The notes under the pieces were generated by a model, which did not search any database, was not told the origin of the DNA, and saw only the letters and a list, made by a program, of their open reading frames with translations. Position numbers and translations under genes: made by a program. 64,000 nt of DNA from Campylorhamphus procurvoides (lineage: Eukaryota; Chordata; Aves; Passeriformes; Dendrocolaptidae): the NCBI GenBank assembly GCA_013396655.1, contig WBMV01000026.1:148801-212800 (forward strand), in the 5' to 3' direction. Below are positions 22,850 to 35,233 of this stretch, piece by piece. The stretch's first letter is position 1; every line of letters begins with the position of its first letter.

Positions 22850-23753
22850 CACTGTTCACAAAACTCACAGTTAAAAATTTGCTAAGTTTAGCAAAGCCCT
22901 GCAATGTCAGCCCAGGTCATGAGCTGAGCTATGGGGGGTTGCTGGACCCAAGAACTCACTTCCACCTTACCGAGCTGAGTGCTGGGTTTGGAATGCTAAG
23001 AACAAATGTGTTTATATGGCTTGTGTCTCTTCAAAACGTGAATGGAGCATAGTAGATATAAGGCCAGAAAAAAAAGCATCATTTATCTCCTTTTCCTCCT
23101 CCTCTACAAATAAATTACAAGTAATAAAAAACAATATTATTTTGGTTAGACATCTTCCTCTTCCCCTGCACTGCCACAGAATTCTTTTTCAGGAAGGTAT
23201 ATCCACATTTGGATTATAGGGAATCCCATAATCTCACAGGTGAATGCATCCTAATGAAGTAGAAAGATCTGCATAATCCTTCCTTGCAGAGCAGTTTCAT
23301 TTATAACACAGAAAATTTCTATTGTAATTTCCTTCTTGACATGCTACAGACTCACTTCAAATTTTTGAATTCACAGAGGGCTTTTGTTTTGTTTTTGCCG
23401 TAACTACTTATTTTAACTTTGACTAATTTTTTTCCTTAGCATCTACTCCAGTATGTCATGCTCTGTTTGAGAGGAATAATTGGTTCATTCCTTCAGGGGA
23501 AAAGCAAAACACAAGCAAATACAGTTTTTGCACACACATTTTTGTTTTAAAGCAAAAATAAATACTCTTCACAGCCTCTAAATATTAAAACCACAAAGAC
23601 TTTGCCCAAGTGAATATAATGTTAATTGTTTTAGATTTATGGTATTCTTATACCATAGTTTAATAGTGTTTCTTACCAACCAAGGGAGAAAGCTTAGCTA
23701 CACTTAGTAAATAATATTAACTACTATTACTGCAAAGAAAGAAAATACTATTC
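22850..23753. other. Non-coding DNA, nothing recognised
   Basis: AT-rich anonymous sequence with no open frame of interest. No repeat end or RNA gene was seen. Confidence 0.5.
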
Positions 23754-23895
23754 TGGTTAAGGCAGTGGACTATGATTAATAACCTTTTAAATTCCAGATT
23801 CTGTCACAGTCTTCCTATGCGACATTAAAAAAGATATATCTTCATTCCCTGCCTTTAACTTCATTTTATAAAATAGAAAAGTAAGAACTGTAAAA
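23754..23895 (+). mobile_element. Possible MIR-type SINE with tRNA-like head
   Basis: The plus strand begins 'tggttaaggcagtggact', close to a tRNA A-box and to the MIR head. It continues to 'aaattccagattctgtcac' (B-box and 'gctctgccac' region), 'tatgcgac' (for 'gtgtgacc'), 'cttcattccctgcctttaac', and 'ttcattttataaaatagaaa' (for 'cctcatctgtaaaatgggga'). The order and spacing match MIR as I remember it, though many bases differ. It would be a fossil insertion shared widely among amniotes. Confidence 0.55.
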
Positions 23896-24291
23896 CTATT
23901 GGACAGAATATTCTGGTTTTGTGCTGAATCACTGCCTGGTATAGTAGGGTCATAATTTTGGGTAGGGCTTATCTGCCACACTATAATAATTAATAAATGA
24001 TAGTAATCTATGCCTTCATCAATAAAAATATCTGCACAAAGACCAAATGGCTCCACTGCATTATTTAGGAAACAGATTTAAAAGAGTGCCACATTGATAC
24101 CAAGAAATGCAAGAAGCTTGAGTGGCAGCCCAAGGACGGGGGGAAGCACTGCAGAGAACCACTGACCACAAATGCTGAGAATTTCGGTCAGGACACTATG
24201 ACATCTGCATCCCTTCCCACTGCTACTGCTGGCTGGGAGGGAGGGTTTTGCCTCACAATGCAGGAGCAACTGCAGTGCCCAGGAGCACATG

Positions 24292-24304
24292 CACACACAC
24301 ACAC
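24292..24304 (+). repeat. (CA)n microsatellite, short
   Basis: Six and a half CA units within a GC-richer patch. Confidence 0.85.
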
Positions 24305-24489
24305 TCTCAGTTAGTCATCACCCTGGCTCCATCAGACGCCACGGCCCCACTGACACCTCTGGGGCAGCAGCAGCGACTCAGCTGGGCCCTTCTGCATGGT
24401 CTTCAGCCCTGAACTGTAGGTCACACCATTGCTTGATGTTTCTTCCATTGCCTGCACCATATCTAAGTGTTTTCTACGAAAACTGGTGC

Positions 24490-24522
24490 CTGCTTAAATA
24501 CAAAAAAACTGCTTAAATACAA
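24490..24522 (+). repeat. Direct repeat of 14 bp, period 19
   Basis: ctgcttaaatacaa occurs at 24490-24503 and 24509-24522, separated by a short A-run. Confidence 0.8.
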
Positions 24523-27361
24523 GAGTTCATAAAAGCTTCAGAAAAGATCATAACACTCCAAAATACTAAACGGTGAAAGACAACTAGGAGTGGAATGTAT
24601 ACAGAGTAATTAATTAATTGTTTTGCACTCTTTCTCTCTGTTCCTTCTAGCAAAATCTCCAGCAGTAGCCAGGATAAGTACAGTAATTAGTCTTTTTTAT
24701 CATCTGGGATCAGAGTGATTACTGGGCACACCTTTTAAGTGGAAATCTAGTCTGACATCCTGATCCTAATTATTCACAATCATGATTAAAGTTGATAATA
24801 AAACAGAAAAAAAGAATAATTGCACAGTACAGATTTGCAAAATTCCACTCAGTAAAGTGATTAAACCCAAAGAGCATCCTCAACACTTCGGTCACAATAT
24901 CCTCTCTATAAAGTCAGTCAAAATCAGGAATGAACTAAAAGTTAGATCTGCAAATATTCAAGGCAATACTGAAGAAACAAGACTTACGGGATGTTGCTAC
25001 CAGCCACGTGGAAGGTAGCAAACATCTCTCTCACGTGTCACAGAAACTGAGACTAAAATGAAAACATTTAGGAATGCAGTTCACTAAGAGAAATTTGACA
25101 TAACTCTACATTTTAATGAGTCATTTTGAAAGTCAGCTGGTTTGACAGGCCACACAATTACAAGAATGAATCATAAGCAAATGACTTTTTTGAATCACTC
25201 AGTAGGAAACATAGTCAAACTTTAACTTATTAGTTGTGTTATTTATATGGATAATTGTATAATTTATTTTGACAATCCTAAATCAATTTTCAATAGGAAT
25301 GTAAAGAGAGCTATCACACAGAATGCTTGATGGTGTATGTGCCAAGAGGAGCACGGCTGTATCACAGAAGTCTCAGCTATCACCTTTGTGCTGGTGCTTA
25401 AAGTAGTGGAGTTCAACAAAATTTCAAATTACTTCAACTTAAAACCAGGAGCTTGTGAAGAGCCACTCACTATTCAGCTACTGTGAAGTGCCTCCCACAG
25501 TCCTCTCAGCCTCTTCTAGGAATATAAACATTATTTTATGCTGATTAAGAAAGAAGCAAGACAGGTTTATGCAAATCAACTGAAATATAAGCAGCTTAAA
25601 GCAACCATAAATGCTGTTGCCTTAAATTTTCTGATTTACTTGTAACAGTATACAGCTTATAATTTAAAACAATATAAATGAAACAGAAAACTGAAAGCTT
25701 GATCCTGCAACACATTCATGTGATTTAAAATTCAGTAACTTACAAGAATCAGAATATGGAAAAGATTTCTAAGCCTGGGCATCCAACCTTAATAAATACT
25801 TTACTATGACACATACAGATTGGTCAATGGCAAAGCTGTACACATGTTTATTCAACTTAATTTTTACCAGAAAGTGATTGTCAGGTGATGAAGTTTCAAT
25901 AAATTCACTTTTAAATTATGACTGTCTCAGTAATATGAGTCTGAATTTGAATGTAGCACTGACTGCCCACACTGGACTGACAGTTCCTGACTCTTGAACA
26001 GCTGTCCTCATTTCTATAATTTAAATATCATTAACAAAAACATTGCTATCATCTCACAACCATTACAGTGTTTTCCACAATTCACAATACCCTAAGGAAA
26101 TTAAAAAACAAAAAGCATGGCAAATCCAGACACAAACCATTACCTCAGCTCTCTCATTTTTCTCCCTAAAAATGTGGTAGCAAGAATTAATGAAAACTAC
26201 AGTTCATGCATATCAAACAAAAATTAGAAGTTACTATTCTGAAAAAGAAGTAACACAAAATTGGTTTTTCAGACAAGCTCAGATGATTTGCACGATACCA
26301 GACAGAGTAAGTAGGCTCAGAAAATAGGCTGGTTTTAAATAGAAAATTATACATTTGGCTTCTCAGAACACCATCTTTTGAATAAGGATTAATAATAATA
26401 TCAGACACTATACCACAGAAATCCTACCAAAAAGATTTGGAATGTAAATGAAGGTAAGGGTAAGGAATGGATCTTTTTAGCTATTAGGAAACATTTTCAG
26501 GGAACCATTATTAACAGTGCTATTAAGGGGTGTTCTGGTACGGCACAGTGATACACTTTTCCAGTCATCTAGAATATGTATGGAAGCATTTGTACTTCAG
26601 CAGTGGAAAGATGCTGAACTTAAAATTGAGATCCCATTGCAACAGGTGTACAAAGTGAAAGATGTTAGGCTTGTAAAATGTGCATTTTTTTCCACATCAG
26701 CTCTTTAACCCCACGTTAAAAGACAAGACAGAAAGAAAAGCAGAGAAAAACAACAAATGATGTTACAGTTCTATAGTTAATCCTTCTATTGTGCACTGTA
26801 GGTATTCCAAATACAAGCAGATTTGAAACAAATGACAGCTCCACGATCCTATACTTTAACTTCGAAAGCATGAATGTGTCAGGCACGGAACTGATAACAC
26901 ACAGATTGATAGAGCAAAGAAATGTCAAAGCCCACATGAAAAACAAGAATGCCCATGAGAGTACAGAAACACCTCAACCTGACTGCCTGTTTTTTCTGTG
27001 ATAGCATAAGGACAAGGACAACTCTACCTGGCTCTGAAATCATCAGCCATTTTCCCTTGCTCTCTGATGATCTCCTGGCCTGTAGTTCATGGTCCTTGCT
27101 TTAAGTCAAACAGCTGGCTTTGCGGAATTGGTAGAATAAATCAGAGTGCACCTTCATCCATCTATGAAGACAGTTTACTCTGCTTTCTTTGCTAGGAACA
27201 ATGTTTAGATGACTGTTTAAGGAAACTAAGTGAATTGTTTATGACAGCACTGGGAGCATGCAGCCAGTACTGGTTAGTAATGGGGTTAGATCCAATAAGC
27301 TGAGGCTGTGACAGATGCATCTCCCCAGAACACTTAAGAGAGTCACTGTTTCTCTTTCTAG

Positions 27362-27402
27362 TTGCTCAGGCAGTTGCTGTAAGTACAGCACTCATTAGGA
27401 AG
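27362..27402 (+). other. Exon-like segment of 41 nt (hypothesis)
   Basis: A pyrimidine-rich acceptor (tgtttctctttctag) ends at 27361, and a near-consensus donor (AAG|gtgagt) follows 27402. One reading frame is open: two leading bases, then 13 codons giving AQAVAVSTALIRK. The other two frames contain stops. Decoy splice pairs of this quality arise by chance in long introns, so this is not called as a gene part. No homologue is recognised. Confidence 0.15.
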
Positions 27403-29393
27403 GTGAGTATCTTAAATTTTCTAGTGTAATAACAGAAAAAAAGAAAGTTCAAAATTAAGTAACTTCTTTAAGCCACATTTAGGTTAAATTCATTTAAATT
27501 TAACCACTTTTCCAAAGGTTTTCTAAAGTATTTCCAAGTATTAGTTGAGCTCAGGTTAAACTCACACATGATTTCTATTTTCACAAAAAATTAATTTAGG
27601 AAAAAAAATACCATTTTCCAAACAAGATGAAAAAATCACCTCACTTTCAAATGGCATTTTCTCACCTTTCAGAACTGTGTTACGAATCATTGCTGGCAGT
27701 TTATCCACTATGCTTTATGAAAATCTTACAAAACCAAGATGCCAGACTGGTCTAGATGAGTCATCCCTAAATTTGCCTTTCTTTTGACTGATTTATTATT
27801 TCTAAGCTTCACTCCTTACTATCAGAAACTAAGGCAATGCCTTCTGTTTTCATTACAGAGGTATCAAACACTTGATATGAATACCAGAGCCGAAATCTGC
27901 TAATACAGATATCAGTGAAAACCTAGAGGGAGGACTCAGGCCTGGATTTGTGCTGTGCATTCTCTTATCCATCTACTGGAAAAACTGAAAGGCCAGATGC
28001 TTCTTTGAGACTATGTCCTGCGTTTGTACAGTTCAGTGAGTCCACTGCAACAGTTCATTTATGCACATCTGGTAACACTTCAACATAATTTTGCTTCCTG
28101 AAATAAAAAGACATATACATAATATTTATTGAATTTTATTTCAATCCATTTTTCTTTTCTACTTCAGACAGTTAATGTTTTGAGCAAGGAGAAGTTCAGC
28201 ATCAAGGTGTTTCCTTCTGCCTGCCAGCCCTTGGCCTGGGAAGAAGGTGCAGCCAGCCACAAAAGCCACCCTATGGCAGGCCTTCAGACATCCAAAAGAT
28301 TGTCCTCAGTCTTCCCAATACTTCCTCTGTAGTAAACTACTGCTCTCTCTTTCCTTTTCTCTGTTCCGTCTATGGCTTCATCTTCTCCTCTCCTGGATTG
28401 TCCTGTTTGCCCAGCATGATATGGGGAAGGGCAAATGCCAGATGACAAGTGCCAACTCCAGCCACAGCAAACCCCAGCCCTGAAAAATCCGTATTCAGTA
28501 TTTCCACTTGCTTTACACCAGAGAACTGAGCCAAGTAGCTCAGTAAGTGCTAGCAAAAGGTTTCACCAAAGTGAAAAAGTGGAAAAAAGTGAGGATATGG
28601 ATAACTGAGTACTGGAAGGAAAAAGGGAAAGACAAAGAAGAGAGGCAGGGAAGGACTATTAAATTAGTGTTTTGGTCTACTAAGGGTACTGCTTAAATGC
28701 AATAATCATGCAAATAAGAGGATATTTTATCTATGTAGCCAAACACAACCACACAAGGTTATAAACATTTCTGGGCTACGATATTCTCCTGATTAGTCAA
28801 TGTAATAAAAAAGACTAATCTATGCAAATTAAAACATGCAGCAGAGCCTTTGTAATATCCAAAGCTGCTTAGTCAGGCTTCAGAAAGACAAAACACATTT
28901 TACGGTTGACACACAAAGCAGCACAGTTGGGAATTGCCTGCTGGAGGCTAAATGCTACCTGTAGGATTTGGTACCTTTACTGTCACCTGGTGCAAAGTCT
29001 TAATGGCATGTTCTACGAATACCCTGGGCTGCTGCCAGCAGTCCTAGCAGAGACAAGCTAAGAGTCTGTATTAGGAAAGCTGGTAATTGTTCACTTCTGG
29101 TTTTAGAAGACATAGATGCAAACAGGGAAGGATTTTGATCTTTAAAAATTGAACATATAATTAGTACAGTTGAATTTACTAATTTTAAAGGCATCATTGA
29201 GTAAGATAAATACGTCTAATTTTGAAGAATGACTAAATACTGGAAAATCTACAATAACATCAAGCAAATATTGTTAAATAGTTCACTATGGATGTTATAC
29301 TAATGACCTGGTTAAGAAGCTCAAATAGTCCTCCATCCATTCAGGCACATAGGATTAATTAACAGGTTTTACTTTACAAACTTTGCTGAAGTT

Positions 29394-29434
29394 TTCATAG
29401 ATTATTAACTTAAGTATTCATAGATTATTAACTT
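29394..29434 (+). repeat. Direct repeat of 18 bp, period 23
   Basis: ttcatagattattaactt is present at 29394-29411 and 29417-29434 with no mismatch. It is a recent local duplication. Confidence 0.85.
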
Positions 29435-29752
29435 GTATAATAAATCTTGTCATACAATTCTGGTTTTTCATATTCCTAGGATTACTGGTAATGGTAAAAA
29501 AGCAACTGCCACTGTTTGGGGAACTTGAATTTCCAGATTCTAACAGAAGAAAGCAACAATGTTAAACCAAACAACCTGGATTTGCCAGAACAAGATTATC
29601 AGAATAGTTTGAGCAACAAGGGATCCTGACCTGTCAAACCCTAAGGCTTTGTGACACAGGAGTATAGGATGTATTCACCAAAATGAAAACCTAGTAATTT
29701 TCTTTAACTTATTGAGCATTCTTTTTCAGATTAAATTGTTTTGAGCATCTTA

Positions 29753-29800
29753 AGGAAAAGAAACAAAAACCAAAAGAAAGAAAGCAAGAAACCAACCCAC
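29753..29800 (+). repeat. A-rich A+C/G low-complexity tract
   Basis: AAAC, AAAG and ACC units with no T over almost 50 bp, similar to the tract at 33.3 kb. Confidence 0.6.
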
Positions 29801-30180
29801 AGAACATTTAATCTTACAGAAAGAATAGGCCTTGAATGGGAAAGTAATATATTCTACATTGTTTTCCCATGATAACAATACTTTCTAATACATGTAAAGT
29901 ACAGCTTCTGTACTTGATGACAGATCCTTTTTAAATTGGCAGCTAAAGTAAATCCACTACACTTTGCATATTCCAAGTTCACAGTCTTTGGCTTGATTTG
30001 GGGTAAAATGATAGGGCTCTTTACCAATGTAGAAATAATTTTTTTTATGTAGCCAAATATAACCTAAGTTATTCAAAACCATACATACAAAGAGAAGCTA
30101 CACAATTGATGATAGTCTTTAAAGCAAATTACAAATTAATGGCTATTTTGGGAAGCAAAAGGACTCGAACTCCCCCATTG

Positions 30181-30254
30181 AAGGGGTTTGGTACTAGATG
30201 ATCTTTCAAGTCCCTTCCAACCCAAACCATTCCATAATGTTTCTATGATGTTTC
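30181..30254 (+). mobile_element. CR1 LINE 3' terminus, plus strand
   Basis: A short terminal piece reads 'aaggggtttggtactagatg', 'atctttcaagtcccttccaa', 'cccaaaccattc', then 'tttctatgatg'. It is the last part of the CR1 3' UTR. The 5' truncation lies close to 30165-30181 and no ORF2 sequence is included. Confidence 0.9.
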
Positions 30255-33058
30255 TTGAGCTGACCTTGAAAGTGAACAATTAAATCCTCAATGACGATTA
30301 ATCAGTTAATTCACTGTTAAACCAAACACTGCTTTAAATGCTTATTTTACTTCAGTAAAATTAGCATTTTTGCTGCTCCTTTAGAAAAGTAAACTACATA
30401 AATAAAATCTGGACTAGAAGCATTTGGTTGTTCTTAGAGAATGGGAAACAGGCATATGAAAAATTCTGACTCCAATGAATAGGATTGTTTCCCTTCCTCC
30501 CAGTACACAAAGTCCATTTGGTGAGCAAACTGAAACCACCAGAACTTGTAATATTTCTTTGAAAGGCACATTTGTGGATATTTCATTAAGAGAGAAAAAC
30601 CCTGTAGGGCATGAGCACCAGTTTATTACCAGGGAGATGCATCTTGAATGACAGAATATTTAGGAGATGTATGGCCATGGGGGTGCTTAATGAGATGTAC
30701 CTAGAGTCTGGAAGAGGGGAAAAAAGAGCAAACGTGATGGCACATAATGTTAAGTGACTGCATTAGTCATATCTTTTAAGTGATTTTAAATGATCAAACT
30801 TAACCTGTTTACTACAACCTTAATAACTTCCTCCAAAGATATCAAGGACTGGGCAATGAATTTACAGATGCTGATCTATAAACTCTCTGTTCATCTGAAG
30901 TACCTTGTTAGAAACACTTGCTATTCCTTGGAGTATAACTTTCAATACCATAGTTTAGCAAAAAGCCACAGCATCTGCAGCCTCCAAGTTCATCAAACAA
31001 AACCTTGCAAAGATTTATTGTAAAAACAGAGGTCACTGTCAGCTCAGCGAAAGGTGGAGGGAAAACCACCTGTTATCCTGGCTGCCATTTCCACATCCCT
31101 CTCTACCTCTACCTGAAAGTTCGCAGCATCTGCCTCTTCTGTGGTTTCTGACATGAATAGCTCTTCTGCTAAATGCTTTTGCAGTACCTCCTGTTGTCTT
31201 TGCTGTGCCTTCTTTAGGCAGAGAATTTATCTTTGGTGGGCAGGTGGAATAGTCTGTCAGTGATAGAAGGTAAAGCTGGTATCTCTAAAGCTGTTAAGGT
31301 TTAGCCACAGGCTTGAGTCAAATTTGTATGAGGCTTTAGGAAACCACTTCAAGGCTGAGAGACATAGCAATTTTATTTTCTCTTGCATATTTAAAGCTGG
31401 ACTAGCAAAAAAGTAAAGGAAAAAACAATCAGGAAAGGGTCAAGTTCTATCTGGATGAGGGAATGAACAGTGCAACAAATGTAGGGGAAGAATATCAACT
31501 ATTCCACGGAGTAAAGAGAAATGCCAACTCGATATGTCGTGGAAGAGCTTCAAGGCAGAGAGTGGTAAGAAAGACAGAATGAAATATAAATTAAAATGAA
31601 GTGATATGTGTGAGGAAAAGAATTGTATATTGTGGCTGGCTCTGAAATAGTTATCATCACAAGGGAATGGAGTTTCAAGTTTAGGATTTCAGAGAAAGAA
31701 ACCCAAGGACCATACCTATTGTTCTAAAGTACTGATGGAATGAATGCAATTAGACACAGTAACACGAACTGAAATAAAGCAAAATAAGAAATATTACAGA
31801 AGAGGACAAAGACCATATACAACAGGACTCTTGAGCCTGGAAAAGACAAAACTAGAATGGGATAGGAAAGAAATCTAAGAAATTTGGAATGATGAATGAA
31901 TAGGTAATGCTTGTTCATTGCCTTCTTATACAATGATTAAGGGGCATCAAAAGATGGTATCACAAGGCAGGTTTGAACAGAAGACATTTCTCTACACATT
32001 TCACTGTTAAGCTATGTTATTCCTTCCCAAAGGACTTGCAGTGCTTCCCTCAGTTCACAAAATAGCTGGACAATTTTATGGAAGAAAAATCCATTGACAA
32101 CTATTGAATCGCAAGTCATCTCCTAAAATACATGAAATCTGTGATTCTGATGTGCTGGAAGCCATCAAAGTATTCTAGAGAAGTATCACAACCTGATTAT
32201 CCTGTCTTCAGAGTCCTTCTTAAACACCTGTGGCACCCACTGCTGAGGATGGGGATAGATCTTAGGTCTGAGCTCTGCACAACTAAAATCAGGTTAGTCA
32301 GGTAGGAATGACCTACTTGCGTTCTGAATTCAACAGATGTGGTAATTTAGGTCACAGCAAGATTGGAGCAGAACTTGCACTGAAAGAATTAGGAAGATTT
32401 CTGAAACTGGAATACTGAAGATCTTGAACTGGAATTAGAGGAGGCTTGCATGATCATACAAATCAAATCCAAAATCCCCATGAAAAAACATCTAACACTG
32501 TCCAGTGAAGGACTCTTGGCAAAATTCAAAAACCTTAGCAAGCAAATTAATTGCAAGCCTGCAGTAACTCAGGTTTACTACTACTGTACTGTTGTCTTGT
32601 TGGAATATTTAATAGCTGTTCACAAATGAGGAGTCCAACAATCCCCATTTATTGACGCTGAATATCTTCAACTACCTGCCCACTTATTTTCCATGGAAGC
32701 CACATCTTATTTGGATGCACATGCTGGACTTGCCTGTAATTAAATGGTAACAGTAAACTACATCCAGTTTAGTGCGTGGAAGGGATCTCAGACCTTTAAC
32801 TGCAAAGGCTGCAGTCCATTAAAAAAACCCACAGTTAAAATACTCATATACCTAATTACACTCTTGATTTACACATCAAGTTTCTGCTCCATTTCTGCTT
32901 CTTTGGGCCCTCCCTGACCATGTGCTCCAGCCTGGAAGCAGAAGGCTGAGAAGCTGCCAGATTCTGGGGACCAGGCTCTGGGTCCCTGGTCCTGCCTCCC
33001 TCTGAGGTGTGCCAGAACTGGGGTGCAATCAGCCCTGGGGCTTGGTGGCACTGCCCAA

Positions 33059-33073
33059 GCACGTTCCACGTGC
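33059..33073. promoter_or_regulatory. CACGTG-containing palindrome (possible E-box)
   Basis: GCACGT and ACGTGC form a perfect inverted repeat around tcc, and the right half lies within CACGTG (33067-33072). A further ACGT follows at once. CACGTG is the core for bHLH-zip factors. Two or more CpGs in a CpG-poor background make it mildly notable. Function is inference. Confidence 0.3.
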
Positions 33074-33298
33074 ACGTCTTTAAAGCAACCACTGTCAGGC
33101 TGCAACCATTGCTCACATCCATGCTAGAGGAAGGACAGGAGCAGCACAGGGCTTGCTGTGAGAGCCTGCCAGCTCATCCTTGGCTGCAAGCACTGGAGGC
33201 CTACGGCAACAAATCTGGACACTGTTGTTTGGGAAGGGTTTGGGAGGGGGAGTAGATAGTGGTGGTGGGGATATGCTTCCATTGTGCGAGAGACTGAG

Positions 33299-33426
33299 GA
33301 AAAGAAACCTAACCAAAACCTCACAAAACTAAAAGAAACAAAAAGAAACAAACAAAACCCAAAAAAACCATCCCCCCCCCCCAAACAAACAAAGGCATAA
33401 AAACCAACAAAACCAAAACTAAACCA
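33299..33426 (+). repeat. A+C-rich low-complexity tract with C11 run
   Basis: About 128 bp almost free of T and G, made of AAAC, AAACC and CAAA units and interrupted by eleven consecutive C at 33372-33382. It is the longest A+C tract in the window and follows directly on the GC-richer island. Confidence 0.85.
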
Positions 33427-35200
33427 GATCTGTTCACACCTTGATTATTTGTGCTTAAGTCTGACCTTCTCATTAAATATTACAAGTTAGAGACAACATA
33501 GATAAAAATACAACAGTAATTGTACCACCCCATGGCATCCACATAAAATCAAGACTCTCGATTTTGCACAGTGTAGAGAAAAGAAGGAAAAACTGCAGAG
33601 TAAAGAACCACAGGAGAGCCATAATATGACCCGGGAAATGAAAGAAATAGCTAGGAAAGTAGTTTCAAATACATATGCAATTCAGCTAAACAACAGCTCA
33701 TGAAGGGACTTGGAAACATTTTTGCAAGGGACAAAAGCTAATACTGAAGGAGTTGCTTCTCATTAGTCCATGGATGTGCAATTAACTGAATAAAAGACAC
33801 AGACCGCAGCTGAGCTCAGAAGATATCTTCACAGCTTTCCTAAATTGTGAAATAATTGCTTGAGGGGAGTAGTGGGAACTCTACCAGTTCTGGGATATTT
33901 AAAAAACTACAGGGGGCATAATCCTAGAAACAGCATTTCAGGACAGATTTTTACCAGCAAGTACTTAACAGATCAATTCCATTAATTGCTAGTAGCCTTT
34001 TATTTATTAAAACTCGAAATTGCTGGGGTTGTCCAGGAAATTGCTTTGTGATAAGCGTTCCCTGAAAGTAACAATTTTTACAAGGGTCAATGATACTAAT
34101 GCCACCAGATTAGCACCGTATTTGAAAAAGACTTACATTCAATGTTCAAAGTTTCTTAAGAATCATCTGCCAAAGACTGCAGTTTACCCTGCCTCTGGAT
34201 TTTCTTTCTTTATTGCTTTAATTCCTCATTTAGCCTCTTAAAGCTCAAATTCATCTTATTTCAAATCTAATGCTGTTTCTTGAGTCATCTCTCTGTTGCT
34301 CTTTTATTCCAGTTTTTCTCTTCCTCCCTTAATGTTTATTACTTTCACTTTTCCTGTCCTCTCCTGCACATACTGCTCCACTCTATATTTTTCCAACATT
34401 GGTGTCACACACACCCCACCAGAATCCACCTTTTAGCTGCTCTACGGCTTTTTACCCCATGTGCCCTTTATTTATTTTTTTTTCAGTTATTCTCGTCTTT
34501 GTGGCTCACTTTAGCAGTTTTCTTTCAATACAATACTTGCATTTGGTTATTCAATGCAAAACAATAGCGTAGCTCAAAGAATTTTACCGAAACATGCTCC
34601 TTCTTATGGCTATCTTTTCTTGTAGCTTCAGTTCAGACAATATACACATTTTGTTCAATTTTATTTAAGTGCCACAAGGACAGGACTAGGAATAGTCATT
34701 TTAAGACTCCAGAAAGCAAATTGAAAGGAAACAAAATGTTTCAGTAGAAAATAGGATGGCTTTTTAACTGTCATCTGTTAGAAAATAAAAATGGGGGGAA
34801 AAAAGAAAAAAAAAGAGGTCTAAATATAAGCTTAGATGTCAGCTACCATGGATTTTTTTTTAATTCTAGAAGGTAAGCTATGATCAGAAGGTTTTTCCCC
34901 TCACCCATTTCATCTTTCTGCCACACACATTTTTATTTTTATCTAGACTCAAATACAATCCATGCTTCTTCAAAGAATAGTTTATTTCTCTAAACGTTTT
35001 GGTCATTAATCCCTCATAAACAGAGAATTCAGAGGCATTTCCCCCCCTTAGTCAGCTGTTCAAACCTTGTCCCTTAACACACTAGATCTTTTCTTGTCTC
35101 ACAGTCATTGCAGCTATCTGAGAATTTAATACAGATGACAAGAAAAAACTTTGTTCCTTTTTTGAATTTTGTTTTGGTTTTCTCATTATTTTTGTTTGTA

Positions 35201-35233
35201 TGGTTGGCTGGTTGGTTGGTTGGTTTGGTTGTG
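35201..35233 (+). repeat. (GGTT)n / T+G tract
   Basis: Repeated TTGG units (ggttggctggttggttggtt), the complementary version of the CCAA-rich tract at 3.3 kb. Confidence 0.85.

Larger units (their letters stand above)
23896..30180. other. Non-coding DNA with one exon-like segment
   Basis: No assignable open frame. There is a CA microsatellite at 24292-24304, a short direct repeat at 24490-24522, a purine-rich stretch at about 28571-28655, two octamer ATGCAAAT motifs 114 bp apart (28708 and 28822), and a splice-site-bounded segment at 27362-27402 that I treat as a hypothesis only. 24120-24420 is GC-richer and stop-poor without a recognisable product. Confidence 0.5.
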
